Shown here: piece by piece, positions 25,532 to 34,623 of the stretch | Layout: each line of letters opens with the position of its first letter | How positions within the stretch are numbered: the first letter of the stretch is position 1 | Assembly (NCBI RefSeq): GCF_030409795.1 | Contig: NZ_JAUFQN010000019.1 | Location: 2,666,001 to 2,730,000, forward strand | DNA length: 64,000 nt | From: Flavobacterium paronense | Lineage (GTDB): Bacteria > Bacteroidota > Bacteroidia > Flavobacteriales > Flavobacteriaceae | Direction of reading: 5' to 3' | Notes under the pieces: model-generated | Databases searched by the model: none | Seen by the model: only the letters and a program-made list of their open reading frames with translations | Told to the model about the DNA's origin: nothing | Made by a program: the position numbers and the translations under genes

Positions 25532-26767
25532 ATGTCAGAACTATTATTACCACCAGAGCATCGATATGCTAAAATTGTAGAACTCACTCGCAACGAAGAC
25601 GGGAGTGAACTTTCTATTTTAAATTTGGGGCCTACGCATCCGGCAACTCATGGAATTTTCCAAAATATCTTATTGATGGATGGCGAAAGAATTCTAGAAG
25701 CTGAACCAACTATTGGCTACATTCACAGAGCCTTTGAAAAGATTGCCGAAAACCGTCCTTTTTATCAAGTAAACGTTTTGACCGACAGAATGAACTATTG
25801 TTCTTCGCCAATCAATAACATGGCTTGGTGGATGACAGTTGAAAAATTGTTAGATATTGAAGTGCCAAAGAGAGCACAATATTTAAGAGTTATAGTAATG
25901 GAATTAGCCCGAATTACAGACCATTTAATTTGTAATTCAATTCTGGGTGTGGATACTGGTGCTTACACTGGATTTTTATATGTATTTCAATTCAGAGAAA
26001 AAATCTATGAAATCTACGAAGAAATTTGTGGTGCTCGATTGACAACAAATATGGGAAGAATTGGCGGTTTCGAAAGAGAATGGTCGCCAAAAGCTTTTGA
26101 GTTACTAAACACTTTCTTAGAAGAGTTTCCAGAATGCTGGAAAGAATTCGAAAATCTTTTTGAAAGAAACAGAATTTTTATTGACAGAACGGTAAATGTA
26201 GGTCCGATTACTGCTGAAAAAGCAATGGCTTACGGATTCACAGGTCCAAATCTTCGTGCTGCCGGAATTGATTATGATGTTCGTGTAGCCCAACCTTATT
26301 CTTCTTATGAAGATTTTGAATTTATAGTTCCGGTTGGAAAATCAGGTGATACTTACGATCGTTTTTGTGTTCGTAATGCCGAAGTTTGGGAAAGTTTAAG
26401 CATCATTCGTCAAGCTTTAGCCAAATTGCCAGAAGGTCCAATCCATGCTGACGTTCCCGATTATTATTTGCCTCCAAAAGAAGACGTTTACAACAATATG
26501 GAAAGCTTAATCTATCACTTCAAAATTGTGATGGGTGAAGTTCCGGTTCCGGTTGCAGAAATCTATCACGCTGTGGAAGGTGGAAACGGAGAATTAGGAT
26601 TTTATTTAGTTACTGACGGAAGTAGAACACCTTACAGATTACACTTCAGAAGACCTTGCTTCATCTATTATCAGGCTTATCCTGAAATGATAAAAGGAGC
26701 TATGCTGTCAGATGCTATCGTAATATTGTCAAGTTTAAATGTAATTGCCGGCGAATTAGACGCATAA
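25532..26767 (+). CDS. nuoD: NADH-quinone oxidoreductase subunit D
   Basis: The 49-kDa-type subunit forming the quinone pocket with NuoB. LGPTHPATHGIFQN, with the conserved quinone-site His, lies near residues 32-45, with IGYIHRAFEKIAENRPF and TDRMNYCSSPINN following. The C-terminal region contains a hydrogenase-like fold without Ni ligands. Length 411 residues. It starts after the AT-rich spacer and is followed 5 bases later by nuoE. Confidence 0.97.
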   Translation: MSELLLPPEHRYAKIVELTRNEDGSELSILNLGPTHPATHGIFQNILLMDGERILEAEPTIGYIHRAFEKIAENRPFYQVNVLTDRMNYCSSPINNMAWWMTVEKLLDIEVPKRAQYLRVIVMELARITDHLICNSILGVDTGAYTGFLYVFQFREKIYEIYEEICGARLTTNMGRIGGFEREWSPKAFELLNTFLEEFPECWKEFENLFERNRIFIDRTVNVGPITAEKAMAYGFTGPNLRAAGIDYDVRVAQPYSSYEDFEFIVPVGKSGDTYDRFCVRNAEVWESLSIIRQALAKLPEGPIHADVPDYYLPPKEDVYNNMESLIYHFKIVMGEVPVPVAEIYHAVEGGNGELGFYLVTDGSRTPYRLHFRRPCFIYYQAYPEMIKGAMLSDAIVILSSLNVIAGELDA

Positions 26768-26772
26768 GAATT

Positions 26773-27303
26773 ATGGAAAGATCACATATCAAACAAGAAA
26801 TAAATATCACTGATGCTTTGATGACTCGCATCAATGAGTTAATCAGTCATTATCCTGCCGATAAAAGAAAATCAGCTTTATTGCCAGTTTTGCACGAAGT
26901 TCAAGATGCACACGACAATTGGTTAAGCATTGAATTGCAAAATAAAGTAGCCGAGATAATAGAAATACAGCCTATTGAAGTATATGAAGTGGTGACATTT
27001 TACACGATGTACAACCAAAGACCCATCGGAAAATACATGTTCGAATTCTGTCAAACTTCACCTTGCTGTCAAAACGGAGTAGAAGATTTGATGGATTATA
27101 CTTGTTCTAAATTAGGTGTGAACGTTGGAGAGCCAACAGCAGACGGACTTTTTGAAGTTCGTGGGGTTGAATGCCTTGGAGCCTGCGGTTATGCTCCAAT
27201 GATGCAGTTGGGTGATTTCTATCAGGAACATTTAACAGAACAAAAGATTGACCAGTTAATCTCCGATTGTAAGGACGGAAAAATCACTTTACACGATAAA
27301 TAA
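26773..27303 (+). CDS. nuoE: NADH-quinone oxidoreductase subunit E
   Basis: The 24-kDa-type thioredoxin-fold subunit with a [2Fe-2S] cluster (N1a). Ligands are in FCQTSPCCQNG and VECLGACGYAP. The N-terminal helical part (ALLPVLHEVQDAHDNWLS) is conserved. Length 176 residues. It forms the NADH dehydrogenase module with NuoF and NuoG and lies 4 bases before nuoF. Confidence 0.96.
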   Translation: MERSHIKQEINITDALMTRINELISHYPADKRKSALLPVLHEVQDAHDNWLSIELQNKVAEIIEIQPIEVYEVVTFYTMYNQRPIGKYMFEFCQTSPCCQNGVEDLMDYTCSKLGVNVGEPTADGLFEVRGVECLGACGYAPMMQLGDFYQEHLTEQKIDQLISDCKDGKITLHDK

Positions 27304-27307
27304 TATC

Positions 27308-28675
27308 ATGGGAAGAAAAATATTATTAGACAAAATCAACGTTCCGGGAATTAAAACCTATGAAGTATATCGCAAAGAAGGCGGTTATGCATCCGTAGAA
27401 AAAGCCCTGAAAAAAATGACTCCTGATGAAGTGGTGGAAGAAGTAAAAACTTCCGGACTTCGTGGTCGTGGCGGTGCTGGATTTCCTGCCGGAATGAAAT
27501 GGAGTTTTATCGATAAAAAATCAGGAAAACCAAGACATTTAGTTTGTAATGCTGATGAGTCAGAACCGGGCACTTTCAAGGACCGATATCTGATGGAATA
27601 CATTCCACATCTTTTGATAGAAGGAATGATAACATCAAGCTACGCCTTAGGGGCTAACCTATCCTATATCTACATCCGTGGAGAATATATGTGGGTTTAC
27701 AAAATTTTGGAAAGAGCCATCGCCGAAGCAAAAGCTGCCGGTTGGTTGGGTAAAAATATATTAGGTTCGGGTTACGATTTAGAATTATACGTTCAAATTG
27801 GAGCCGGAGCTTATATCTGTGGAGAAGAAACCGCATTGATTGAAAGCTTAGAAGGAAAACGTGGAAATCCAAGAATTAAACCACCATTTCCAGCTGTTTC
27901 GGGACTTTGGGCTAATCCAACTGTAGTAAACAATGTTGAAACCATTGCTGCTGTGCCTTGGATTGTCAATAATTCAGGTGCTGATTATGCCGGAATCGGA
28001 ATTGGTCGTTCTACCGGAACTAAATTAATCTCTGCTTCAGGAAATATCAAAAATCAAGGTGTTTTCGAAATCGACTTAGGTTTATCAGTATACGAATTCA
28101 TGAATTCGGATGAATATTGTGGCGGAATGCAAACCGACAGACCCTTGAAAGCATTGGTTCCAGGAGGAAGTTCTGTTCCAATTTTACCAGCCAATTTAAT
28201 CTACAAAACCGCTGCAGGTGAAGACCGATTAATGTCTTACGAAAGTTTGTCAGATGGCGGATTTGCAACTGGTTCCATGTTAGGTTCAGGTGGATTTATC
28301 GTTTACGATGACAGAGCTTGTATCGTTCGTAACACTTGGAATTTCTCAAGATTTTACCACCACGAAAGTTGTGGTCAATGTACTCCTTGCCGTGAAGGAA
28401 CAGGTTGGTTAGAAAAAGTTTTGTGGAGAATTGAAAATGGACACGGTCGCGAAGAAGATATTGAATTGTTATGGAGCATTCAGGCAAAAATAGAAGGAAA
28501 CACAATTTGTCCTTTAGGTGATGCTGCTGCTTGGCCTGTGGCTGCTGCAATTCGTCATTTTAAAGATGAGTTTGAATACCATATTCGTTTCCCCGAAAAA
28601 ATAAAAAATAGAGATCACTTTGTGGCTGAACCTTTTGAAAAAGTAAAGCATTTGGTAGCAAAGCAAACTGTATAA
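27308..28675 (+). CDS. nuoF: NADH-quinone oxidoreductase subunit F
   Basis: The 51-kDa-type subunit that binds NADH and FMN and carries [4Fe-4S] N3. FMN/NADH motifs are GLRGRGGAGFPAGMKW and GAGAYICGEETALIESLEG; the cluster motif is ESCGQCTPCREG with a further Cys in NTICPLGDAAAW. Length 455 residues. One base after its stop begins an unrelated exported-protein gene, which separates it from nuoG. Confidence 0.97.
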   Translation: MGRKILLDKINVPGIKTYEVYRKEGGYASVEKALKKMTPDEVVEEVKTSGLRGRGGAGFPAGMKWSFIDKKSGKPRHLVCNADESEPGTFKDRYLMEYIPHLLIEGMITSSYALGANLSYIYIRGEYMWVYKILERAIAEAKAAGWLGKNILGSGYDLELYVQIGAGAYICGEETALIESLEGKRGNPRIKPPFPAVSGLWANPTVVNNVETIAAVPWIVNNSGADYAGIGIGRSTGTKLISASGNIKNQGVFEIDLGLSVYEFMNSDEYCGGMQTDRPLKALVPGGSSVPILPANLIYKTAAGEDRLMSYESLSDGGFATGSMLGSGGFIVYDDRACIVRNTWNFSRFYHHESCGQCTPCREGTGWLEKVLWRIENGHGREEDIELLWSIQAKIEGNTICPLGDAAAWPVAAAIRHFKDEFEYHIRFPEKIKNRDHFVAEPFEKVKHLVAKQTV

Positions 28676-28676
28676 A

Positions 28677-29225
28677 ATGAGATTACTTACGTTCTTACTA
28701 TTATTGCCATTATTTGTTCATTCTCAAAAGTTTGATGGATATGTTGTAAACAATGCAAACGATACCATACATTGTAAGTTTTTTATCGGAACCCATTCGG
28801 TTGACGAAAAAATACCTTACCCATCCACTGTCTGTAAAAAAGTTAAAATACTAACTGACAATGGCGAAAAAATGACTTTCAAACCTGCACAAATAAAGTC
28901 TTTTTTTATAAAAGGAACTAAGGATTGTGATTTGAAATTTGTGAGCTTAAAGGAAGATGACGATCAGTTTTATCAAGAGTTGATTATCGGTAAATTGTCT
29001 TTGTACAAAATATATTTTACATCGTACGGTAATGAATTTTCGAATGGAGTTATAATGAAAGAAGGCAAACTTTATAAAATTGCTGGTTTTGGCACAAGAA
29101 AAAAATTTGGTTGGCTAATAGAGGATTATCCCGAATTATACGATAAATGGATAAATTCTGAAGAGTATAAATTAAATCAGTTCCAAGAGCTTGTTGGTTT
29201 ATATAACGAACATTTTAAAAATTAA
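28677..29225 (+). CDS. Exported protein of unknown function inserted in the nuo operon
   Basis: A 182-residue protein with a clear signal peptide (RLLTFLLLLPLFVHSQ) and a beta-rich mature part with many Lys, Phe and Tyr residues (for example DGYVVNNANDTIHCKFFIGTH, EGKLYKIAGFGTRKKFGWL). The start codon lies one base after the nuoF stop and the stop lies 26 bases before nuoG, so it is co-transcribed with complex I. It is predicted to be periplasmic or on the cell surface, opposite to the cytoplasmic NuoF and NuoG. I recognise no domain, and it is not a known complex I subunit. Confidence 0.8.
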   Translation: MRLLTFLLLLPLFVHSQKFDGYVVNNANDTIHCKFFIGTHSVDEKIPYPSTVCKKVKILTDNGEKMTFKPAQIKSFFIKGTKDCDLKFVSLKEDDDQFYQELIIGKLSLYKIYFTSYGNEFSNGVIMKEGKLYKIAGFGTRKKFGWLIEDYPELYDKWINSEEYKLNQFQELVGLYNEHFKN

Positions 29226-29251
29226 AAAGAGATCTTTCTAAAAATATAAAC

Positions 29252-30307
29252 ATGAAAGTAACCATAGACGGTCAAGAAATAGAAGTAGCTCCAGGAACAA
29301 CTATCCTGCAAGCGGCTCGTATGATTGGTGGAGAATCTGTTCCGCCAGCCATGTGCTATTATTCTAAACTTAAAGGAACAGGCGGTAAATGCCGTTGTTG
29401 TTTAGTAGATGTAACCAAAGGAAGTGAAGCCGACCCAAGACCAATGCCAAAATTAATGGCATCCTGTGTAACGGGTTGTCAGGACGGAATGGAAATAGCC
29501 AGCAAATCTTCAGACAGAGTAAAAGAAGCCAGAAATGCGGTAACCGAATTTCTTCTAATAAATCACCCGCTAGATTGTCCGGTTTGTGACCAGGCTGGCG
29601 AATGTGATTTGCAGAATTTAAGCTTCGAACACGGAAAATTACAACAACGTTTTATTGAAGAAAAAAGAACGTTTGAACCTGAAAATATTGGTCCTCATAT
29701 TCAATTACACATGAACCGTTGCATCGTTTGCCAACGTTGTGTAGAAGTAGCTGACCAATTAACTGACGGAAGAGTTCACGGGGTTTTAAATCGTGGTGAT
29801 CATTCTCAAATTTCAACTTGTGTATCAGCAGCGATTGACAATGAATTCTCCGGAAATATGATTGATGTTTGTCCGGTTGGAGCCTTAACGGATAAGACTT
29901 TCCGATTCAAATCTAGAGTTTGGTTTAACAAACCATTCAATGCTCACAGAGAGTGTACAACACCAGGTTGTTGCGGAAAAACTACCGTTTGGATGTTTGG
30001 AAACGAAATTCAAAGAGTAACGGCAAGAAAAGATGAGTTTCACGAAGTAGAAGATTTCATTTGTAACACTTGTCGTTTTGATAAAAAAGACTTGGCTGAT
30101 TGGGTAATTGAAGGCCCAAGAAAATTCGAAAAAGACTCTGTTATCAATCAAAATAATTACACTAGAAAATTAGAAAAAGTTGAAATAGCTACCGAAAAAG
30201 GAATTCTTTTAGGTAGAGATATTGACCGTAAAAAAATAAGTATGGCTGAGATTGATTACAACGAAAAAATAGACGGTAACTTAATAGATTCAAAGAAAAA
30301 TGGATAG
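29252..30307 (+). CDS. nuoG: NADH-quinone oxidoreductase subunit G, short form
   Basis: Iron-sulfur subunit of the NADH module. In order: [2Fe-2S] ferredoxin domain (CYYSKLKGTGGKCRCCLV and SCVTGC), the His/Cys cluster motif HPLDCPVCDQAGECDLQN, a [4Fe-4S] motif RCIVCQRCVEV with CPVGAL, and a further Cys set (ECTTPGCCGKTT to FICNTCRFD) like the N7 site. The protein stops at 351 residues; NuoG usually has 600-900 and includes a molybdopterin-oxidoreductase-like domain that is missing here. No frameshifted remainder follows, and nuoH overlaps the last 8 bases, so the short form looks genuine and probably lineage-typical. Confidence 0.93.
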   Translation: MKVTIDGQEIEVAPGTTILQAARMIGGESVPPAMCYYSKLKGTGGKCRCCLVDVTKGSEADPRPMPKLMASCVTGCQDGMEIASKSSDRVKEARNAVTEFLLINHPLDCPVCDQAGECDLQNLSFEHGKLQQRFIEEKRTFEPENIGPHIQLHMNRCIVCQRCVEVADQLTDGRVHGVLNRGDHSQISTCVSAAIDNEFSGNMIDVCPVGALTDKTFRFKSRVWFNKPFNAHRECTTPGCCGKTTVWMFGNEIQRVTARKDEFHEVEDFICNTCRFDKKDLADWVIEGPRKFEKDSVINQNNYTRKLEKVEIATEKGILLGRDIDRKKISMAEIDYNEKIDGNLIDSKKNG

Positions 30308-31331
30308 TGGATTTATTATAGAAAAAAGTATTCTAATTGTAGTCGTTTTTGCTATTACAATGGTTATGGCAATGTATTCTACTTGGGCTGAACGTAAAGT
30401 GGCCGCTTTTTTACAAGATAGAGTTGGTCCAAATCGTGCTGGTTGGGGCGGCTTATTACAACCTTTGGCTGATGGTATGAAATTATTTGCCAAAGAAGAA
30501 TTTGAACCTGATACTAAAAACAGATTTTTGTTTTTTGTTGGTCCCGCTATTGCAATGAGCACAGCTTTGATGACAAGTGCCGTTATTCCGTGGGGCGATA
30601 AATTAGAAATTTTTGGAAGAACTGTTTACCTTCAAGCTACCGATATTGATGGATCATTACTGTATATTTTTGCCATAGTTTCTATTGGTGTATACGGAAT
30701 CATGATTGGTGGTTGGGCCTCTAACAACAAATTCTCCTTAATGGGAGCCGTTCGTGCTGCCTCTCAAATGGTGTCTTATGAGGTTGCGATGGGATTATCT
30801 GTTATTGCTTTAATCATGATGACAGGAACCTTGAGTTTAAAAGAAATTTCGATGCAACAAGCAGGTTGGCATTGGAATGTTATTTATCAACCTGTTGGTT
30901 TTTTAATCTTCTTGATTTGCGCTTTCGCAGAAACAAACCGTACCCCTTTTGATTTAGCGGAATGTGAATCAGAGTTAATTGGTGGTTATCATACCGAATA
31001 TTCATCCATGAAAATGGGATTCTATTTGTTTGCGGAATATGCTAATATGTTTATTTCATCAACCATTATAGCTGTTCTTTATTTTGGCGGTTACAATTAT
31101 CCGGGAATGCAATGGATGGTTGATAACGTTGGGGTAAACACCGCTAATATTTTAGGAATTGGCGTTTTATTTATTAAAATTTGCGCGTTCATTTTCTTCT
31201 ACATGTGGGTTCGTTGGACGATACCACGTTTTAGATACGATCAATTGATGAATTTAGGCTGGAAGATATTAATTCCACTTTCGATTATCAATATAGTAAT
31301 AACAGGAATTTGCATTCTAGCTTTTAAATAA
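30300..31331 (+). CDS. nuoH: NADH-quinone oxidoreductase subunit H
   Basis: Membrane subunit at the junction of the two arms that completes the quinone chamber, with about eight helices. Signatures are AERKVAAFLQDRVGPNRAGW near the start and FAETNRTPFDLAECESELIGG with conserved acidic residues in the middle. Length 343 residues. Its start overlaps the nuoG end by 8 bases. Confidence 0.97.
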   Translation: MDSGFIIEKSILIVVVFAITMVMAMYSTWAERKVAAFLQDRVGPNRAGWGGLLQPLADGMKLFAKEEFEPDTKNRFLFFVGPAIAMSTALMTSAVIPWGDKLEIFGRTVYLQATDIDGSLLYIFAIVSIGVYGIMIGGWASNNKFSLMGAVRAASQMVSYEVAMGLSVIALIMMTGTLSLKEISMQQAGWHWNVIYQPVGFLIFLICAFAETNRTPFDLAECESELIGGYHTEYSSMKMGFYLFAEYANMFISSTIIAVLYFGGYNYPGMQWMVDNVGVNTANILGIGVLFIKICAFIFFYMWVRWTIPRFRYDQLMNLGWKILIPLSIINIVITGICILAFK

Positions 31332-31342
31332 GAAAAGAAATT

Positions 31343-31894
31343 ATGTCAGCATCAATACAAAGTATATCCCTTTCGGGTAGAAAAAAACAAGTTTCCAATA
31401 AGGAAATGACTTTTTGGGAAAGGTTATATCTAATAGCTATCGTCAAAGGATTGCTTATTACCATTAAACACTTTTTTAGAAAAAAGGCAACCATTCATTA
31501 CCCTGAACAAGTACGTGAATTCAGCCCTGTTTATCGTGGTCAACATATGTTGAAACGAGATGAATTAGGTCGTGAAAACTGCACCGCTTGTGGGCTGTGT
31601 GCCTTATCTTGTCCAGCGGAAGCCATTACTATGAAAGCGGAAGAACGCAAACCAGGTGAAGAAATGTTATACCGCGAAGAAAAGTATGCGTCGATTTACG
31701 AAATCAACATGTTGCGTTGTATTTTCTGCGGACTTTGTGAAGAAGCTTGTCCTAAAGATGCTATTTATTTGACCACTTCCAAAAAATTAGTTCCTTCTAG
31801 TTATGAAAGAGAAGATTTCATTTTCGGTAAAGATAAATTGGTAATGCCTTTAGATATGGCAATGAAAAATGCTCAACTTAAAAACGCTAACTAA
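31343..31894 (+). CDS. nuoI: NADH-quinone oxidoreductase subunit I
   Basis: Ferredoxin-like subunit with two [4Fe-4S] clusters (N6a, N6b) passing electrons to N2. Two motifs of the CxxCxxCxxxCP type are seen: CTACGLCALSCP and CIFCGLCEEACP. Length 183 residues. Its stop overlaps the nuoJ start by one base (TAATG). Confidence 0.97.
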   Translation: MSASIQSISLSGRKKQVSNKEMTFWERLYLIAIVKGLLITIKHFFRKKATIHYPEQVREFSPVYRGQHMLKRDELGRENCTACGLCALSCPAEAITMKAEERKPGEEMLYREEKYASIYEINMLRCIFCGLCEEACPKDAIYLTTSKKLVPSSYEREDFIFGKDKLVMPLDMAMKNAQLKNAN

Positions 31895-32409
31895 TGTCGC
31901 CTATAACTATTATATTCTACTTTTTATCAGCCATTACATTGGCCTCAGCGTTTTTGACAATTTATAGCAAAAACCCTATTCACAGCGCTATTTATTTAGT
32001 GATTTGCTTTTTCTCAATTGCAGGTCATTATTTATTATTCAATGCGCAATTTTTAGCCATTGTACATATTATTGTGTACTCTGGAGCCATCATGGTATTG
32101 TTCTTATTTACGATCATGTTAATGAATTTGAATAAGGAAGACGAAGTGCATAAACCCCGAATTACAAGACTTGGAGCTATAGTAGTTTTTATTTTAATGA
32201 GCGTTGTTTTAGTAACTGTTTTCATCAATTCTAAAACCATTATGGGTGATTATGATACTTCTGGTGAAGATTTTCAATCCATAAAAACACTAGGTAAAAT
32301 TTTATTAAATGAATATATGGTACCCTTTGAGTTTGCCTCTATCTTATTGTTAGTTGCCATGATTGGAGTGGTTTTATTGTCTAAAAAAGAAAAAACAGAG
32401 AAGAAATAA
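31894..32409 (+). CDS. nuoJ: NADH-quinone oxidoreductase subunit J
   Basis: Five-helix membrane subunit of the proton-translocating arm. The TM3 region [19 protein letters not shown] carries the family signature including the pi-bulge Tyr. Length 171 residues. One-base TAATG overlaps link it to both nuoI and nuoK. Confidence 0.95.
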   Translation: MSPITIIFYFLSAITLASAFLTIYSKNPIHSAIYLVICFFSIAGHYLLFNAQFLAIVHIIVYSGAIMVLFLFTIMLMNLNKEDEVHKPRITRLGAIVVFILMSVVLVTVFINSKTIMGDYDTSGEDFQSIKTLGKILLNEYMVPFEFASILLLVAMIGVVLLSKKEKTEKK

Positions 32410-32729
32410 TGAATAATATTTTAAATCAAATTGGTATAGAAAACTACATTTTCCTTTCGGTGCTATTATTTTGTATCGGCGTTTTTGGCGTACTGTACAG
32501 ACGTAATGCGATTATTGTATTCATGTCAATCGAGATTATGCTGAATGCTGTCAACTTATTGTTTGTGGCTTTTTCAACCTATCATCAAGATGCCGAAGGA
32601 CAAATATTTGTATTCTTCTCAATGGCTGTTGCTGCAGCAGAAGTTGCTGTTGGATTAGCGATTTTAGTTTCGGTATTTCGAAATATTGGCTCCATTGATA
32701 TCGCTAATTTAAAGAACTTAAAAGGATAA
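32409..32729 (+). CDS. nuoK: NADH-quinone oxidoreductase subunit K
   Basis: Three-helix MrpC-like subunit of 106 residues. The conserved acidic residues of the proton path lie in [19 protein letters not shown] and [14 protein letters not shown]. It overlaps nuoJ by one base and precedes nuoL by 6 bases. Confidence 0.96.
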   Translation: MNNILNQIGIENYIFLSVLLFCIGVFGVLYRRNAIIVFMSIEIMLNAVNLLFVAFSTYHQDAEGQIFVFFSMAVAAAEVAVGLAILVSVFRNIGSIDIANLKNLKG

Positions 32730-32735
32730 TCTGAA

Positions 32736-34613
32736 ATGGAAACAAATTTAGCTTTACTATTACTTTTATCACCATTTGTTGGATTTCTATTTAATGTTTT
32801 CTTCGGAAAAAAAGTAAGCAAAGGAATTTCTGGTGCTATCGGAACCTTAACCGTTTTGGTTTCTTTCCTAATGAGCATTTGTTTTTTTGCACAATTAAAT
32901 CAAGACGGGAAACCATTCGAAATAACATTATTTGACTGGATTTCTGTTCATAATTTTAAATTAAGTTTCGGACTTTTATTAGACCAATTGTCGTTGCTTT
33001 GGTTGTTGTTCGTTACCGGAATTGGTTCACTTATTCATTTGTATTCCATAAGCTATATGCACGACGATGAGAATATACATAAGTTCTTCGCTTATTTGAA
33101 CTTGTTTGTGTTCTTCATGATAACATTGGTAATCGGAAGTAACTTGTTGGTAATGTTTATCGGTTGGGAAGGCGTTGGATTGTGTTCTTATTTGCTAATC
33201 GGATTCTGGTATAAAAACCAATCCTACAACGATGCTGCCAAGAAAGCTTTTATCATGAACCGTATTGGGGATTTAGGTTTCCTTATCGGGATATTTATCT
33301 TAGGAAGCTTGTTTTCAACATTGAATTTTGTTGAAATGAAACAGGCTCTAACTACCGGAAATGCAGATACTGCTTTATTAACTGTTGCTGCTCTATGTTT
33401 ATTTATAGGCGCTTGTGGAAAATCAGCACAATTACCACTTTATACCTGGTTACCTGACGCGATGGCCGGACCAACGCCAGTTTCTGCGTTGATTCACGCT
33501 GCAACGATGGTAACAGCGGGTATCTTTATGGTTACCCGAATGAACTTCTTATTCGATTTAACTCCGTTTGTTCAAAACATCATTGCTATTGTTGGTGCCT
33601 CAACCGCTTTAGTTGCTGCTTCGATTGGATTACTTCAAAACGACATCAAAAAAGTATTGGCCTATTCTACGGTTTCTCAATTGGGATTAATGTTCCTGGC
33701 TTTAGGATTGGGAGCTTATAATGTTGCTGTATTTCATGTAATCACACATGCATTCTTCAAAGCGTGTTTGTTCTTAGGTTCAGGTTCGGTAATTCACGGA
33801 TTGCACGGCGAACAAGACATGAGAAAAATGGGTGGTTTGCGCAAAGCGATGCCTATCACGTTCTGGACCATGATGATTTCAACTTTAGCGATTGCAGGTA
33901 TATTTCCATTTGCAGGTTTCTGGTCAAAAGATGAAATCCTGATGGTAGCCTTTGAACATAATAAAGTATTATGGGTTGTGGCTTCTATAGCATCTATCAT
34001 GACAGCATTCTATATGTTTAGATTGATGTATTTGACCTTCTTCAAAGACTTCAGAGGAACAGAAGAACAAAAACATCATTTGCATGAAAGTCCAAGTCTG
34101 ATTACTATTCCTTTAATCATTTTAGCTATTTTGGCTTTTGTTGGCGGAGCGATAAATTTACCGGGAAGCAATTGGTTAAACCATTTCCTGGAACCAATTT
34201 TAGCCACAAAACACGAAGAACATGCTTTGGGAACACACGAGTATATGTTGATGGGAATTGCCTTAGCCGGAGCTGTTTTTGGAATTCTTTGGGCGTATGC
34301 TAAATACATCAAACAAGCATTTGTTCCAAAAGAAGATGCCGAAATTGTTGGGGTAAGCAATATCATTTACAACAAATATTATGTAGACGAATTTTACACC
34401 TTCCTAATTGTAAGACCTTTGAATAGTTTGTCTAATTTCTTTAGAACAACTTTAGAACCTGCTTTAGGAAAGGTAGTATTTAGTTTCGGAACTGTTGCCA
34501 ATGGCATTGGAACTCAAGGTAAAAAATTACAAACAGGCAGTATTGGTTTGTACTTATTTGCCTTTGTAATTGGTGTAGGCGCCATCATAACTTATTTATT
34601 TATAGCAAAATAA
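32736..34613 (+). CDS. nuoL: NADH-quinone oxidoreductase subunit L
   Basis: Largest antiporter-like membrane subunit, with the long lateral helix at the C-terminus. MFIGWEGVGLCSYLLIGFW contains the conserved Glu of the ion path, and LPLYTWLPDAMAGPTPVSALIHAATMVTAG carries the discontinuous-helix region. Length 625 residues with about 16 hydrophobic segments. It drives proton transfer with NuoM and NuoN. Confidence 0.97.
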   Translation: METNLALLLLLSPFVGFLFNVFFGKKVSKGISGAIGTLTVLVSFLMSICFFAQLNQDGKPFEITLFDWISVHNFKLSFGLLLDQLSLLWLLFVTGIGSLIHLYSISYMHDDENIHKFFAYLNLFVFFMITLVIGSNLLVMFIGWEGVGLCSYLLIGFWYKNQSYNDAAKKAFIMNRIGDLGFLIGIFILGSLFSTLNFVEMKQALTTGNADTALLTVAALCLFIGACGKSAQLPLYTWLPDAMAGPTPVSALIHAATMVTAGIFMVTRMNFLFDLTPFVQNIIAIVGASTALVAASIGLLQNDIKKVLAYSTVSQLGLMFLALGLGAYNVAVFHVITHAFFKACLFLGSGSVIHGLHGEQDMRKMGGLRKAMPITFWTMMISTLAIAGIFPFAGFWSKDEILMVAFEHNKVLWVVASIASIMTAFYMFRLMYLTFFKDFRGTEEQKHHLHESPSLITIPLIILAILAFVGGAINLPGSNWLNHFLEPILATKHEEHALGTHEYMLMGIALAGAVFGILWAYAKYIKQAFVPKEDAEIVGVSNIIYNKYYVDEFYTFLIVRPLNSLSNFFRTTLEPALGKVVFSFGTVANGIGTQGKKLQTGSIGLYLFAFVIGVGAIITYLFIAK

Positions 34614-34623
34614 TTTTTACATA

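Noticed and set aside
29252..30307. nuoG as a truncated pseudogene
   Set aside because: The frame is clean, the cluster ligands are complete, nuoH overlaps its end, and no remnant of the missing domain follows.
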